A DNA stretch of 64,000 bases from Aeromicrobium sp. Sec7.5 (GCF_036867135.1 NZ_JBAJIJ010000002.1:124001-188000); one strand, 5' to 3'; shown: positions 9,960 through 19,892, counted from the stretch's first letter. Numbers and translations: made by a program. Notes: generated by a model not told the origin, from the letters alone.

Positions 9960-10002
9960 CGGACGCCCTCCGAATGCACGACGGCAGCCCCAGCCACCCG
10001 CG

Positions 10003-10089
10003 CCGACCACGGGCCGAGCGAAGCGAGGCGGGCGCCCGGGCGAAGCCCGGCCGCGACGAAGTCGCGGGAGCGAGCGAAGCGAGCGCGCC
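10003..10089. repeat. Multi-hairpin element, family D copy 1 (nuoI-nuoJ gap)
   Basis: Four consecutive short hairpins capped by GAA between C and G: about 10013-10029; CCGGGC-GAA-GCCCGG at 10036-10050; CGCGAC-GAA-GTCGCG at 10052-10066; and about 10070-10084. The element directly abuts the nuoI stop codon (10090) and ends before the nuoJ ribosome binding site. In the mRNA sense the caps read C-UUC-G. Related copies lie at 43.4 and 62.9 kb. Confidence 0.75.
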
Positions 10090-10650
10090 TCATTCGCCCG
10101 CCTCCACGATCGGGAGCTGCTGGCCGCGGTAGTAGTCCTTGTGGTCGTCGCTGATCAGCATCTCGTGCGGCGGCTCGGTCATGCCGGGCAGCAGGGGCGC
10201 GAGCAGGTCGGACTTCTCGTAGATCAGCGCCTCGCGGTTGTCGTCGGCCAGCTCGTACTCGTTGGTCATCGTGAGCGCGCGGGTCGGGCAGGCCTCGATG
10301 CAGAGCCCGCACAGGATGCAGCGCAGGTAGTTGATCTGGTAGACGCGGCCGTACCGCTCGCCCGGGCTGAACCGGCCGGAGGCGTCCGGGCTGCCGTCGG
10401 GCAGGACGTCGACGTTCGACGCGCCCTCGACGTAGATCGCGTCGGCCGGGCAGGCCCAGGCGCACAGCTCGCAGCCGATGCACTTCTCGAGCCCGTCGGG
10501 CCACCGGTTGAGCTGGTGACGTCCGTGGAAACGCGGGGCCGTCGGAACCTTCTCGAAGGGGTACTGCTCCGTGACGACCTTCTTGAACATCGTCCGGAAC
10601 GTGACGCCGAACCCGGCGACCGGGTCCCACAGGTTGCCCTTGATGCTCAT
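10090..10650 (-). CDS. nuoI: NADH-quinone oxidoreductase subunit I (8Fe ferredoxin)
   Basis: A 186-residue peripheral-arm subunit that carries clusters N6a and N6b between NuoG and NuoB. The two CxxCxxCxxxCP motifs are at C57, C60, C63, C67 ([12 protein letters not shown]) and C111, C114, C117, C121 ([12 protein letters not shown]). The ATG at 10650 is chosen over an in-frame ATG 30 codons upstream because GGGAGGAGG precedes it at correct spacing and the protein then starts [10 protein letters not shown], as in relatives. NuoH lies 79 bases upstream. Confidence 0.96.
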   Translation of the reverse strand: MSIKGNLWDPVAGFGVTFRTMFKKVVTEQYPFEKVPTAPRFHGRHQLNRWPDGLEKCIGCELCAWACPADAIYVEGASNVDVLPDGSPDASGRFSPGERYGRVYQINYLRCILCGLCIEACPTRALTMTNEYELADDNREALIYEKSDLLAPLLPGMTEPPHEMLISDDHKDYYRGQQLPIVEAGE

Positions 10651-10729
10651 CGTGCCTCCTCCCAGGAAAAGCGACGGTAGGTCGGAGCCACGATGACAAG
10701 ACCTCGATGGTTCGCTCGCTGCCGCTCGC

Positions 10730-11956
10730 TCATCGGGCACTCTCCTTCTCGGAGTCGTCGAAGGGCAGGGGCACGGGGTAGCCCTCGTGGGCCGATCCGG
10801 TGGCCTGCTCGGGGCGCTCGGGCGTGGGCTTCTCGCGACGCAGGGCGATGACCGCGATCAGCAGCAGCGCCGCGACGACACCCGCCCAGTTCACGACCGC
10901 CTCGTCGATCGAGCCCTCGTTCTGCAGCTTGCGGAGCACGATGACCACGAAGATCCAGCCCAGCGAGACCGGGATCAGGATCTTCCACCCGAACGCCATG
11001 AACTGGTCGTAGCGCATGCGCGGCAGGGTGCCGCGCAGCCAGATGAAGCCGAAGATGAAGAACAACGTCTTGCCGAGGAACCAGAGCACGGGCCAGTAGC
11101 CCTCGTTGGCGCCCTCCCAGACCTGGGCGATGCCGAACGGCGCCCGCCACCCGCCGAGGAACAGGGTCGTGGCCAGGGCGGAGACCGTGACCATGTTGAT
11201 GTACTCGGCCAGGAAGAACAGCGCGAACTTCAGCGAGCTGTACTCGGTGTGGAAGCCACCGACGAGCTCACCCTCGGCCTCCGGCAGGTCGAACGGCGCG
11301 CGGTTGGTCTCGCCGACCATGGAGATCAGGTAGACCACGAACGACGGCAGCAGCGGCAGGAAGTACCAGAGGTCGGTCTGCGCCGCGACGATCTCGGAGG
11401 TCGACATCGAGCCGGCGTAGAGGAACACCGTGACGAAGCTGAGGCCCATCGCGACCTCGTAGCTGATGACCTGGGCGCTGGAGCGCAGGCCACCGAGCAG
11501 CGCGTAGGTCGAGCCGGACGACCAGCCCGCGAGCACGATGCCGTACACGCCGATCGACGTGACGGCCAGGACGTACAGCACCGCGACCGGCATGTCGGTG
11601 AGCTGCAGCGGCGTCACGGTGTCGGTGAACGGGATCCGGACCTCGGGACCGAACGGGATCACCGACCAGGCGAGGAAGGCCGGGATCGTCGCGAGGATCG
11701 GTGCCAGGACGTAGACGAACTTGTCGGCCGCCTTGACGACGATGTCTTCCTTGAGGGCCAGCTTCACCCCGTCGGCGAGGCTCTGCAGCAGGCCGAACGG
11801 ACCGTGCACGTTGGGGCCGACGCGGTGCTGCATGCGGGCCACGACCCGACGCTCGAGCCAGATGTTGAACAGCGTGTAGACCACGAGGATCACGAAGATC
11901 AGCGTCGCCTTCAGCGCGACGACCCAGAACGGTTCCTGCCCGAAGATCTCACTCAT
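10730..11956 (-). CDS. nuoH: NADH-quinone oxidoreductase subunit H
   Basis: A 408-residue membrane subunit at the quinone-binding junction of complex I, with eight core helices. Signatures include [15 protein letters not shown] in the first cytoplasmic loop, [12 protein letters not shown], and [24 protein letters not shown] in the loop that lines the quinone chamber. A hydrophilic tail of about 40 residues follows the last helix. It starts 186 bases after nuoG across a repeat-filled gap, so it is not translationally coupled to nuoG. Confidence 0.97.
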   Translation of the reverse strand: MSEIFGQEPFWVVALKATLIFVILVVYTLFNIWLERRVVARMQHRVGPNVHGPFGLLQSLADGVKLALKEDIVVKAADKFVYVLAPILATIPAFLAWSVIPFGPEVRIPFTDTVTPLQLTDMPVAVLYVLAVTSIGVYGIVLAGWSSGSTYALLGGLRSSAQVISYEVAMGLSFVTVFLYAGSMSTSEIVAAQTDLWYFLPLLPSFVVYLISMVGETNRAPFDLPEAEGELVGGFHTEYSSLKFALFFLAEYINMVTVSALATTLFLGGWRAPFGIAQVWEGANEGYWPVLWFLGKTLFFIFGFIWLRGTLPRMRYDQFMAFGWKILIPVSLGWIFVVIVLRKLQNEGSIDEAVVNWAGVVAALLLIAVIALRREKPTPERPEQATGSAHEGYPVPLPFDDSEKESAR

Positions 11957-11982
11957 GGGCGTTCACCCCAGTCCGGACGACC

Positions 11983-12125
11983 GCTGGTTGAGGTGCGAGG
12001 GCGCCCAGCGCCCGAGCCTCGAAACCTCGGTCGGCTGAGGTACCCCTTTCGAGGCTCCTCGTTCCGGGTCCTGAGGTGCGAGGAGCGCCAGCGACGAGCC
12101 TCGAAGGGCGTCGCACCTCAAGGGT
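11983..12125. repeat. Family C hairpin repeats (nuoG-nuoH gap)
   Basis: Two full copies with arms GAGGTGCGAG and GAGCCTCGAA lie at 11990-12023 and 12073-12105, plus partial inverted arms around 12048-12062 and 12111-12120. The middles differ (GGCGCCCAGCGCC against GAGCGCCAGCGAC), yet the first is itself self-complementary. They fill most of the 186-base gap after the nuoG stop. Confidence 0.7.
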
Positions 12126-12142
12126 CGGACGGTTGCCGCCGC

Positions 12143-14551
12143 TCATGCGTCATCTCCCGAGGTCGCGGTGGTGACGCTGCCGTGGCCGAGGCCGAGCTCG
12201 CGCAGGTTGACCCCGTTGTTGCCCGGCACCCAGACCACCCCGTCGGGCAGGTCGTCGACCACGGCCGGGAAGACGGCCGAGCCGCCGAGCCGGACCGTGC
12301 CGCCGTCGGTGACGCCGACTGACGACCACGTCGCCGCGCTCGCGCGCGCCACGGCTGGCCGAGCGGTCGCGGAGTACTCGGCCTGTCCGTCCTGGCCTCG
12401 ACCGTCGTCGATCAGCTGACGCCACGCCGACACCACGACGTGCCCGGCGGGCGGACGGGTCTCGGCGGTCGGCGCGGCCGACGGCCCACCGGCCCGGGTG
12501 CCGTCCCAGTGGCCGACCGAGTCGTGGTCGGCCAGGGCGTCGGCGGTCGTGCGGAACCCGATCGGTCGCTCCATCTCCTCGGCGATGCCGGCGAGAACGC
12601 GGGTGTCGGTGACGGAACCGGGCTCGTGCAGCGCGGTGTCGAACGGTCGGCGGCGACCCTCCCAGGTCACGAAGGTGCCGGACTTCTCGACCGGCGGGGC
12701 CACCGGGAGCACGACGTCGGCGAGCTCGGTGACCTCGCTGCGCCGGACCTCGAGACTGATGACCACCTGGGCCGCCGCGAGCGCCGCGCGGGCTCGCGCC
12801 GGGTCGGGCAGGTCGGCGACCTCGACGCCGCCGACCACGAGACCCAGCAGGGCGTGGTCGGCCGCGTCGTCGACGATGCTCACGACGTCGCGGCCGCGGA
12901 TGCCGGGGATGACCGCCACGCCCCAGGCAGCGGCGAGGTCGGCTCGGGCCTCGGCCACGGCGACGGGTCGGGCGCCAGGGAGCAGGTTGGGCAGCAGTCC
13001 GGCCTCCACGGCGGCCCGGTCACCCGCGCGCCGCGGGACCCAGGCGAGCCGGGCGCCCTCGAGCGCGGCCAGGGCCGACAGCAGTCCGGGGACCAGAGCC
13101 GCGCGTTCGCCGACCAGGACGACGTCACCCGATCCGAGATCGAGTCCGGCGAGCGAGGCCACCTCCTGCCCGGGCACGGTGGGGACCAGGGTCGCGGCGA
13201 GCTTCTCGCTGCCGCGGCTGCGGTGGCTGGCGATCGTGACGACCTGGGGGCCGCCGGCCAGCACCGCCTTGCGGAGGCGCAGGAAGATCGTGGCGGCCTC
13301 GTCCTCGGGCTCGAGCGCCACGAGCACGACTCGACGGGCTCGGGCGAGCTCGGCGTAGCTGACTCCCAGCCCGGAGCCGGCCACCTGGGCCGCCAGGAAG
13401 TCGGCTTCCTCGGGTCCGACGGCGCGGGAGCGGAAGTCGACGTCGTTGGTGCCCAGCGCGACCCGCGCGAAGGCCGACCACCCGTGGGCGTCCTCGAGCG
13501 TCAGGCGGCCACCGGGCAGCACGCCGACCGATCCTCGCACCGACTCGAGGAGCCGACCCGCCACGGCGAGGGCGCCGGGCCACGACATCGGCTGCAGCTC
13601 ACCGTGCTCGTCGCGGACCAGCGGGGTGCGCAGGCGGTCGTCCTGCCGCGTCGAGGTGAACGCGAAACGGTCCTTGTCGCTGATCCACTCCTCGTTGACC
13701 TCCGGATCGTCGCCGGCCAGGCGGCGCATGACCGCGCCACGTCGGTGGTCGACGCGGATGGCGGCACCGCAGGCGTCGTGCTCGGCGACCGAGGGCACCG
13801 AGACGAGGTCGAACGGGCGGGAACGGAACCGGTAGTCGGCGCTCGTGAGCGCCCCGACGGGGCAGATCTGGATCGTGTTGCCGGAGAAGTAGGAGTGGAA
13901 CGGTGCGCCCTCGGCGCCGTCGGACGACGGTCCGATGCCCACCTGCTGCTGGGCGCCACGCTCGACCAGCGCGATGAACGGGTCACCAGCCACCTGGTCG
14001 GAGAAGCGCGTGCACCGCGCGCACAGCACGCAACGCTCACGGTCGAGCAGCACCTGGGCCGAGACCGGCACGGGCTTGGCGAAGGTGCGCTTCGTCTCGT
14101 GGAACCGGGACTCGCCCCGGCCGTGGGTCATGGCCTGGTTCTGCAGCGGGCACTCGCCGCCCTTGTCGCAGACGGGGCAGTCGAGCGGGTGGTTGACCAG
14201 CAGGAACTCCATGTTTCCGCGCTGCGCCGTCGCAGCGACCTCCGACGTGAGGTGCGTGCGCACGACCATGCCGGGCGCCGCCTCGATCGTGCACGAGGCC
14301 TGCGGCTTCGGGAAGCCTCGACCGTTGCCCGCGTCGGGGATGTCGACGAGGCACTGGCGGCACGCGCCGACGGGCTCGAGCAGCGGGTGGTCGCAGAAGC
14401 GCGGGATCTCGATGCCGACGACCTCGGCCGCGCGGATCACGAGGGTGCCCTTCGGGACGCTGACGCTGACGTCGTCGATCGTGAGCGTCACGAGCTCGAC
14501 CGGCGCCTGGGTGTCCCCCGCTCCTGATGTGCTCTGGGCTTCGAGGGTCAT
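12143..14551 (-). CDS. nuoG: NADH-quinone oxidoreductase subunit G
   Basis: The 802-residue, iron-sulfur-rich largest peripheral subunit. The N-terminal 2Fe-2S domain has cysteines in RFCDHPLLEPVGACRQCLVD. The HxxxCxxCxxxxxC ligands of N5 are in HPLDCPVCDKGGEC, and those of N4 in CVLCARC plus the later QICPVG. The remainder is a degenerate molybdopterin oxidoreductase domain. Where some relatives have extra N7 cysteines, here only one remains (EHDACGAAIRVDHRRG), so N7 is probably absent. It overlaps nuoF by 4 bases. Confidence 0.95.
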   Translation of the reverse strand: MTLEAQSTSGAGDTQAPVELVTLTIDDVSVSVPKGTLVIRAAEVVGIEIPRFCDHPLLEPVGACRQCLVDIPDAGNGRGFPKPQASCTIEAAPGMVVRTHLTSEVAATAQRGNMEFLLVNHPLDCPVCDKGGECPLQNQAMTHGRGESRFHETKRTFAKPVPVSAQVLLDRERCVLCARCTRFSDQVAGDPFIALVERGAQQQVGIGPSSDGAEGAPFHSYFSGNTIQICPVGALTSADYRFRSRPFDLVSVPSVAEHDACGAAIRVDHRRGAVMRRLAGDDPEVNEEWISDKDRFAFTSTRQDDRLRTPLVRDEHGELQPMSWPGALAVAGRLLESVRGSVGVLPGGRLTLEDAHGWSAFARVALGTNDVDFRSRAVGPEEADFLAAQVAGSGLGVSYAELARARRVVLVALEPEDEAATIFLRLRKAVLAGGPQVVTIASHRSRGSEKLAATLVPTVPGQEVASLAGLDLGSGDVVLVGERAALVPGLLSALAALEGARLAWVPRRAGDRAAVEAGLLPNLLPGARPVAVAEARADLAAAWGVAVIPGIRGRDVVSIVDDAADHALLGLVVGGVEVADLPDPARARAALAAAQVVISLEVRRSEVTELADVVLPVAPPVEKSGTFVTWEGRRRPFDTALHEPGSVTDTRVLAGIAEEMERPIGFRTTADALADHDSVGHWDGTRAGGPSAAPTAETRPPAGHVVVSAWRQLIDDGRGQDGQAEYSATARPAVARASAATWSSVGVTDGGTVRLGGSAVFPAVVDDLPDGVVWVPGNNGVNLRELGLGHGSVTTATSGDDA

Positions 14552-15873
14552 GACGTCAGCTCCGCAGCGAAGAGGGTCGAGGCGATCGGCGGGAAGAGCT
14601 CGCTCGACGGGGTGTGCATCCCGGCCTCGAACTCGTCACGGAAGTGCTGGATCGCCGAGGTGATGGGGCTCGTGGCACCGTCGCCGAGCGCGCAGAACGA
14701 GCGACCCAGGATGTTGCCGCACAGCTCCTGCAGCAGCTCGATGTCGCCCGTGCGCCCCTCACCGGAGTCGAGCCGGCGCAGCACCTGCACGAGCCACCAC
14801 GTGCCCTCGCGGCACGGCGTGCACTTGCCGCACGACTCGTGCTTGTAGAACTCGGTCCAGCGCAGGACGCAGCGCACGACCGAGGTGGTCTGGTCGAAGA
14901 CCTGCAGGGCCTTGGTGCCAAGCATCGAGCCGGCGGCGCCGACGCCCTCGTAGTCGAGCGGCACGTCGAGGTGCTCGGCCGTGAGGATCGGCGTGGAGGA
15001 CCCGCCCGGGGTCCAGAACTTCAGCTCCGCGTCGGTGCCGTCAGGCTTGGCCCGCATGCCGCCACCGAGCTCGAGCAGCTCGCGCAGCGTGATGCCGAGC
15101 GGCGCCTCGTACTGACCGGGACGCTTCACGTGCCCCGAGAGCGAGTAGAGCGTGAACCCCTTGCTCTTCTCGGTGCCCATGGAGCCGAACCACGAGATGC
15201 CGTGCTCGACGATGGCCGGCACCGACGCGATCGACTCGACGTTGTTGATGACCGTGGGCGAGGCGTACAGACCCGCGACCGCCGGGAACGGCGGGCGGAG
15301 GCGGGGCTGACCGCGGCGCCCCTCGAGCGAGTCGAGGAGCGCGGTCTCCTCGCCGCAGATGTAGGCGCCGGCCCCCGCGTGGACGACGACATCGAGGTTC
15401 ATGCCCGAGCCGCCGATGTCGGTACCGAGGTGGCCGGCCGCGTAGGCCTCGCGCACGGCCGCCCGCAGGCGCCGCACGACGTGCAGCACCTCCCCGCGGA
15501 CGTAGATGAACGCCTGCTCCGCCTGGATGGCCCGCGACGCGATGATGACGCCCTCCACGAGCGTGTGCGGGCTCGCCATCATGAGCGGGATGTCCTTGCA
15601 GGTGCCCGGCTCCGACTCGTCGGCGTTGACCACGAGGTACGTGGGGTTGGGGTTGTCCTTCGGGATGAACGACCACTTCATGCCCGTCGGGAAGCCGGCG
15701 CCACCGCGGCCCCGCAGGCCGGACTCCTTGACGAGCTCAATCAGGTCGGCCGGGGTCATCGTGAGGGCCTTGGCGAGCGCGCCGTAGCCGCCGCGGTCGG
15801 TGTAGGCGTCGAGCGTCCACGCGCGGTCGTCGGCCCAGCCGGCGCTCAGCACGGGTGTCAGCGTGTCGGTCAT
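14548..15873 (-). CDS. nuoF: NADH-quinone oxidoreductase subunit F (NADH/FMN binding)
   Basis: A 441-residue subunit that binds NADH, FMN and the 4Fe-4S cluster N3. GRGGAGFPTGMKWSF is the FMN/NADH glycine-rich loop, and ESCGKCTPCREG with the downstream SFCALGD cysteine supplies the N3 ligands. It forms the electron-input module with NuoE and NuoG. It overlaps nuoE and nuoG by 4 bases each. Confidence 0.97.
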   Translation of the reverse strand: MTDTLTPVLSAGWADDRAWTLDAYTDRGGYGALAKALTMTPADLIELVKESGLRGRGGAGFPTGMKWSFIPKDNPNPTYLVVNADESEPGTCKDIPLMMASPHTLVEGVIIASRAIQAEQAFIYVRGEVLHVVRRLRAAVREAYAAGHLGTDIGGSGMNLDVVVHAGAGAYICGEETALLDSLEGRRGQPRLRPPFPAVAGLYASPTVINNVESIASVPAIVEHGISWFGSMGTEKSKGFTLYSLSGHVKRPGQYEAPLGITLRELLELGGGMRAKPDGTDAELKFWTPGGSSTPILTAEHLDVPLDYEGVGAAGSMLGTKALQVFDQTTSVVRCVLRWTEFYKHESCGKCTPCREGTWWLVQVLRRLDSGEGRTGDIELLQELCGNILGRSFCALGDGATSPITSAIQHFRDEFEAGMHTPSSELFPPIASTLFAAELTS

Positions 15874-16637
15874 GTCGCGCCACCTTCCACGTCGGCCTCG
15901 GACTCCTCGGCGACGGTCTCCGACTCAGCACGCGAGGTGTCGGCCTCGGCTGCCGCCTCAGTCTTGCTCTCGTCGGGACTGGCGGCGCCGGCCTCGCTGC
16001 TGGGGGCCGCCCAGCCGCGCTCGTTCGCGATCTCGAGGCCGGCGAGCGAGGCGCCGCTGGCGGCCGGGCCCTCGTCGACGCGACCGTCCTCGAAGCCGGC
16101 GAGCACGCGCTCGGCCTCGCGCCACGACGTGATCGTGGCGCCTCGCGGGGAGGCCACGTCCTCGCCCGCCCGCAGCCGGTCGACCAGGTCGACCGCGCTG
16201 CTCGGGTCCTGGTCGTCGAAGAACTCCCAGTTGACCATCACGACCGGAGCGAAGTCGCAGGCCGCGTTGCACTCGACCCGCTCGAGCGTGACCTGGCCGT
16301 CGGCCGTGGTCTCGTCGTGCCCCACCCCGAGGTGCTCGGACACGCGCTCGAAGATCGCGTCGCCGCCCATCACGGCGCACAGCGTGTTGGTGCAGACGCC
16401 GACGTGGTGCGTGCCCATCGGGCGACGCTTGTACATCGTGTAGAACGTCGCGACGCCCGACACCTCGGCCGCGCTCAGGCCCAGCAGCTCGGCGCACAGC
16501 TCGATGCCCTCGGTCGACACGTGGCCCTCGACCGACTGCACGAGGTGCAGCATCGGCAGCAGCGCCGACCGCGCCTGCGGATACCGCCCCATCAACCCAC
16601 GGAGCTCGTCAATCGTCTCCTCGTCAAACGGGCTCAA
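15870..16637 (-). CDS. nuoE: NADH-quinone oxidoreductase subunit E (2Fe-2S)
   Basis: A 255-residue thioredoxin-fold subunit with cluster N1a. The ligand pattern is CTNTLC followed by CNAAC. Residues after about 165 form an acidic, Ala/Glu/Ser-rich tail of low complexity, as in other long actinobacterial NuoE. ATGA overlaps exist with nuoD upstream and nuoF downstream. Confidence 0.95.
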   Translation of the reverse strand: MSPFDEETIDELRGLMGRYPQARSALLPMLHLVQSVEGHVSTEGIELCAELLGLSAAEVSGVATFYTMYKRRPMGTHHVGVCTNTLCAVMGGDAIFERVSEHLGVGHDETTADGQVTLERVECNAACDFAPVVMVNWEFFDDQDPSSAVDLVDRLRAGEDVASPRGATITSWREAERVLAGFEDGRVDEGPAASGASLAGLEIANERGWAAPSSEAGAASPDESKTEAAAEADTSRAESETVAEESEADVEGGAT

Positions 16638-17968
16638 CGGTCAACACCGCCCATGACGGGGTCGATGCTGGCGACGGCCACGATGACGTCGGAGATCATG
16701 CTGCCCTCGCTCATGATCGAGGTGCCCTGCAGGTTGACGAAGGACGGGTCGCGGAAGTGCACGCGGTACGGCCGGGTGCCGCCGTCGGAGACCGCATGGC
16801 ACCCGATCTCGCCGCGGGGCGACTCGATCGCGGTGTAGACCTGTCCGGGCGGCACCCGGAACCCCTCCGTCACGAGCTTGAAGTGGTGGATCAGCGCCTC
16901 CATCGACTCGCCCATGATGTGGGCGATGTGCTCGGCGGAGTTGCCCTGGCCGTCGGACCCGACGGAGAGCTGCGAGGGCCAGGCGATCTTGCGGTCGGCC
17001 ACCATGACCGGGTCGCCCGTGTTGGCCTCCAGGCGCGTGAGGCACTGCTCCACGATGCGCAGCGACTCCCACATCTCGTCGAGGCGCACCCGGAAGCGGC
17101 CGTAGGCATCGGGCTCGTCCCACGTGACCACGTCGAAGTCGTACGTGTCGTAGCCCCAGTAGGGCTGCGTGCGCCGCAGGTCCCAGTCGTAGCCGGTCGC
17201 GCGGAGCACCGGGCCGGTGAGCCCGAGCGCGAGGCAGCCGGAGAGCTCGAGGTGGCCCACGCCCTTGAGGCGACGCTTGAAGATCGGGTTGGCGTTGCAG
17301 AGGGCCGCGTACTCCGGGAGCCGCTTGCGCAGCATGGCCACCGTGTCCCGCACCCGCTGCACGCCGTCCTCGGGCAGGTCGAGCGCAACGCCGCCCGGGC
17401 GGAAGTAGGCGTGGTTCATGCGTAGGCCGGTGATCGCCTCGAAGCAGTCGAGGATCAGCTCACGGTCGCGGAAGCCGCACGTCATGACCGTCAGGGCGCC
17501 GATCTCCATGCCACCCGTGGCGATGCAGACCAGGTGCGAGCTGATGCGATTCAGCTCCAGCATCAGGACTCGGATGTCTTGGGCGCGCTGGGGGATCTGG
17601 TCCTCGATCTGGAGGAGCCGCTCGACCGCCGCGACGTAGGCCGCCTCGTTCGAGAACGGGGCCACGTAGTCCATGCGGGTGCAGAACGTCACGCCCTGCG
17701 TCCAGGTGCGGTACTCCATGTTCTTCTCGATGCCCGTGTGCAGGTACCCGATGCCGGCCCGGGCGTCGGTGACGGACTCGCCGTCGATCTCGAGGACGAG
17801 GCGGAGCACGCCGTGCGTCGACGGGTGCTGCGGGCCCATGTTGACGACGATGTGATCGCCGTCGGCCAGGGACGGGTCGATCGTGTCCCAGTCCTGACCG
17901 GTGACGGTGAAGACCGGGCCGTCGGCCGAGTCGGTCGTGCCCGCGTACGGGTCGTTCGTGGTGGTCAT
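16634..17968 (-). CDS. nuoD: NADH-quinone oxidoreductase subunit D
   Basis: A 444-residue 49-kDa-type subunit that forms the quinone pocket with NuoB. Recognisable blocks are [30 protein letters not shown] and the C-terminal [12 protein letters not shown]. The ATG at 17968 ([10 protein letters not shown]) is chosen over a longer in-frame extension because that extension runs through the family C repeats of the nuoC-nuoD gap. It overlaps nuoE by 4 bases. Confidence 0.96.
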   Translation of the reverse strand: MTTTNDPYAGTTDSADGPVFTVTGQDWDTIDPSLADGDHIVVNMGPQHPSTHGVLRLVLEIDGESVTDARAGIGYLHTGIEKNMEYRTWTQGVTFCTRMDYVAPFSNEAAYVAAVERLLQIEDQIPQRAQDIRVLMLELNRISSHLVCIATGGMEIGALTVMTCGFRDRELILDCFEAITGLRMNHAYFRPGGVALDLPEDGVQRVRDTVAMLRKRLPEYAALCNANPIFKRRLKGVGHLELSGCLALGLTGPVLRATGYDWDLRRTQPYWGYDTYDFDVVTWDEPDAYGRFRVRLDEMWESLRIVEQCLTRLEANTGDPVMVADRKIAWPSQLSVGSDGQGNSAEHIAHIMGESMEALIHHFKLVTEGFRVPPGQVYTAIESPRGEIGCHAVSDGGTRPYRVHFRDPSFVNLQGTSIMSEGSMISDVIVAVASIDPVMGGVDR

Positions 17969-17990
17969 GCGTGGGCTCCTTCGCACTGAC

Positions 17991-18090
17991 CGAGGTTGCG
18001 AGGCTCGCGCGCCGGAGCGCACTCGCACCTCGACCACCGGTGGTTGAGGTGCGCCCTTCGAGGCTCGCTCGTTCCTCGCTCGCACCTCAG
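17991..18090. repeat. Family C repeat pair with palindromic centre (nuoC-nuoD gap)
   Basis: Two family C copies in inverted-arm form lie at about 17999-18031 and 18057-18088, each ending CTCGCACCTC. Between them ACCACCGGTGGT (18033-18044) is a perfect palindrome flanked by CACCTC and GAGGTG. The pair fills most of the 151-base gap between nuoC and nuoD. Confidence 0.7.
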
Positions 18091-18119
18091 GGAGCGGTGA
18101 TGGATGCCGACTGCACTCA

Positions 18120-18818
18120 TCAGGAGTACCTCCGACGCTCGTCCGGGGCCGGGATCGTGGCGCCCTTGTACTCGACCGGGATGCCGCCGAGCGGGTAGTC
18201 CTTGCGCTGCGGGTGCCCCGGCCAGTCGTCGGGCATGAGGATGCGGGTCAGGCCCGGGTGGCCGTCGAAGACGATGCCGAACATGTCCCACGCCTCGCGC
18301 TCGTGCCAGTCGGCCGTGGGGTAGACGCCCGTGATGCTCGGCAGGTGCGGATCGGCGTCGGCGACCGAGACCTCGACACGGATGCGGCGGCGAAAGCTCA
18401 TCGAGGTCAGGTGGATCACGACGTGCAGCTCGCGGCCCACCTCGCCGGGGTAGTGCACCGCCGACAACGACGAGCACAGCTCGAAGCGCAGCGTGGGGTC
18501 GTCGCGCAGGTGACGGGCCGTCTCGACGAGCAGCTCGCGGCGGACGTGGAACGTGATCTCGCCTCGGTCGACGACGACCTTCTCGATCGCGCCGGCCACC
18601 CCGTCCTCGAGGTGCTCGGCGACCTCGTCGAACCAGCCGCCGAACGGTGCGGTGCTCGGCGGCGGCATGAGGACCGGTCGGGTCAGGCCGCCGAAGCCGC
18701 TCGTGTCGCCCGTGCCCGTGACGCCGAAGGCGCCCTCACGGACCCCGATGACCTCCAGCTGCTGGGCGTCGCTGGGGACGACGGCCGTCTCGGGCGTCGT
18801 CTGGTCGTCCTGACTCAC
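18120..18818 (-). CDS. nuoC: NADH-quinone oxidoreductase subunit C
   Basis: A 232-residue 30-kDa-type subunit of the peripheral arm. The signature [20 protein letters not shown] and the downstream KDYPLGG are diagnostic. An N-terminal extension of about 75 residues precedes the conserved domain, as is usual in actinobacteria. The start is GTG 18818, which overlaps the nuoB stop as GTGA; a longer reading frame upstream is a shadow of nuoB. NuoD begins 151 bases further on. Confidence 0.95.
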   Translation of the reverse strand: MSQDDQTTPETAVVPSDAQQLEVIGVREGAFGVTGTGDTSGFGGLTRPVLMPPPSTAPFGGWFDEVAEHLEDGVAGAIEKVVVDRGEITFHVRRELLVETARHLRDDPTLRFELCSSLSAVHYPGEVGRELHVVIHLTSMSFRRRIRVEVSVADADPHLPSITGVYPTADWHEREAWDMFGIVFDGHPGLTRILMPDDWPGHPQRKDYPLGGIPVEYKGATIPAPDERRRYS

Positions 18819-19369
18819 CGCAGCAGGCCCTTCTGCGCCAGGGTCGGGGTGGCGGACAGCGCGACGGTCTCGAGCTCGGTGATCTCGTTCTCGCGGTTCA
18901 CGCCGAGCTTGGTGTGCTGGATCTTGTCGTGCAGCTTGAGCACGGCGTCGATCAGCATCTCGGGTCGCGGCGGGCAGCCCGGCAGGTACATGTCGACCGG
19001 CACGACGTGGTCGACGCCCTGCACGATCGCGTAGTTGTTGAACATGCCGCCCGAGCTCGCGCACACGCCCATCGCGAGCACATACTTCGGCTCGGCCATC
19101 TGGTCGTAGATCTGTCGCAGGACGGGGGCCATCTTGTTGCTGACGCGTCCGGCCACGATCATCAGGTCGGCCTGGCGCGGGCTGGGACGGAAGACCTCCA
19201 TGCCGAAGCGCGAGGAGTCGAACCGGGGCGCACCGAACGTCATCATCTCGATCGCGCAGCACGCGAGGCCGAACGTGGCCGGCCAGAACGAGGCCTTGCG
19301 CATGTAGCCCGCGAGGCCCTCGACGGTCGACAGCAGGACTCCGCTGGGAAGCTTCTCCTCAAGACCCAT
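18815..19369 (-). CDS. nuoB: NADH-quinone oxidoreductase subunit B (cluster N2)
   Basis: A 184-residue subunit carrying the terminal 4Fe-4S cluster N2, which passes electrons to quinone. The tandem cysteines of ACCAIEMM, the cysteine of MGVCASSGG and that of [10 protein letters not shown] supply the four ligands. The start at 19369 overlaps the nuoA stop as ATGA. It overlaps nuoC by 4 bases downstream. Confidence 0.97.
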   Translation of the reverse strand: MGLEEKLPSGVLLSTVEGLAGYMRKASFWPATFGLACCAIEMMTFGAPRFDSSRFGMEVFRPSPRQADLMIVAGRVSNKMAPVLRQIYDQMAEPKYVLAMGVCASSGGMFNNYAIVQGVDHVVPVDMYLPGCPPRPEMLIDAVLKLHDKIQHTKLGVNRENEITELETVALSATPTLAQKGLLR

Positions 19370-19728
19370 CAGGTCCACTCCATTCCACCGCGACGCCACT
19401 CGTAGGCGTAGACGATCGTGAGGTTGACGAGGAACAGCAGCACCGCGAGGACCGCGAACCACGTCAGCTGGTCGAAGGCGACCGCGAAGGGGTACAGGAA
19501 GACGATCTCGATGTCGAAGACGATGAACATCATCGCGGTGAAGAAGTACTTGACGCTGACCTTGCCGCCGCCGTCGGGCAGGGGACTGGGCGAGATGCCG
19601 GACTCGTACCGGTCGAGCTTCGCGCGGTTGTACCGACGCGGGCCGGTGAAGGGGGCGATCGCGATGCTGAAGACGGCAAAGCCCGCCGCAAGAGCGCCCA
19701 GCACCAGGACCGGGGTGTAGGCGTCCAT
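19369..19728 (-). CDS. nuoA: NADH-quinone oxidoreductase subunit A
   Basis: A 119-residue three-helix membrane subunit and the first gene of the operon. [13 protein letters not shown] is the conserved loop near the quinone site, and [15 protein letters not shown]-like sequence ([18 protein letters not shown]) marks the second helix with its acidic residues. GGGAGGTG precedes the ATG at 19728. The upstream 160 bases contain two TGTGA-type dyads and a candidate promoter. Confidence 0.97.
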   Translation of the reverse strand: MDAYTPVLVLGALAAGFAVFSIAIAPFTGPRRYNRAKLDRYESGISPSPLPDGGGKVSVKYFFTAMMFIVFDIEIVFLYPFAVAFDQLTWFAVLAVLLFLVNLTIVYAYEWRRGGMEWT

Positions 19729-19768
19729 CGCACCTCCCGCAGGGCATTCGGTCGGATGAATGACGGGC

Positions 19769-19784
19769 TGTGAACCGGGTCACA
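19769..19784. promoter_or_regulatory. TGTGA-N6-TCACA dyad upstream of nuoA (Rex- or CRP-type operator)
   Basis: TGTGAACCGGGTCACA is a perfect TGTGA-N6-TCACA dyad 41-56 bases before nuoA. It also matches the remembered Streptomyces Rex operator TGTGAAC-N3-TTCACA with one mismatch, and Rex is known to control nuo there. It lies just downstream of the predicted transcription start, which fits repression. Actinobacterial Crp/GlxR is the alternative reader. Confidence 0.7.
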
Positions 19785-19799
19785 TCCGCGTCGCGGCAC

Positions 19800-19829
19800 A
19801 CGCTACGCCCGCCTGAGAGCCTTGTGTAA
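19800..19829 (-). promoter_or_regulatory. Candidate nuo operon promoter
   Basis: On the minus strand TTACAC (19824-19829) and TAGCGT (19800-19805) are separated by 18 bases, giving a predicted start near 19793 and a leader of about 65 bases. The -35 is weak; the two TGTGA-type dyads flank or overlap this promoter. Confidence 0.4.
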
Positions 19830-19840
19830 CTTAGGTCACA
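19825..19840. promoter_or_regulatory. Second, imperfect TGTGA-type dyad
   Basis: TGTAACTTAGGTCACA differs from the TGTGA-N6-TCACA form at one arm position. It overlaps the candidate -35 of the nuo promoter and lies 40 bases downstream of the first dyad. It is also 53 bases before the divergent P-loop gene. Confidence 0.45.
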
Positions 19841-19892
19841 CTAAGAAGATCGGAGGCGTGGTCCGCCCCGGCGCCTGCGAGAGGATGGACCC

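Noticed and set aside
19831-19847. Iron-box (IdeR/DtxR) site from CTTAG...CTAAG near 19831
   Set aside because: Only the outer five bases pair and the core does not match the 19-base consensus; the TGTGA-type reading explains it better.
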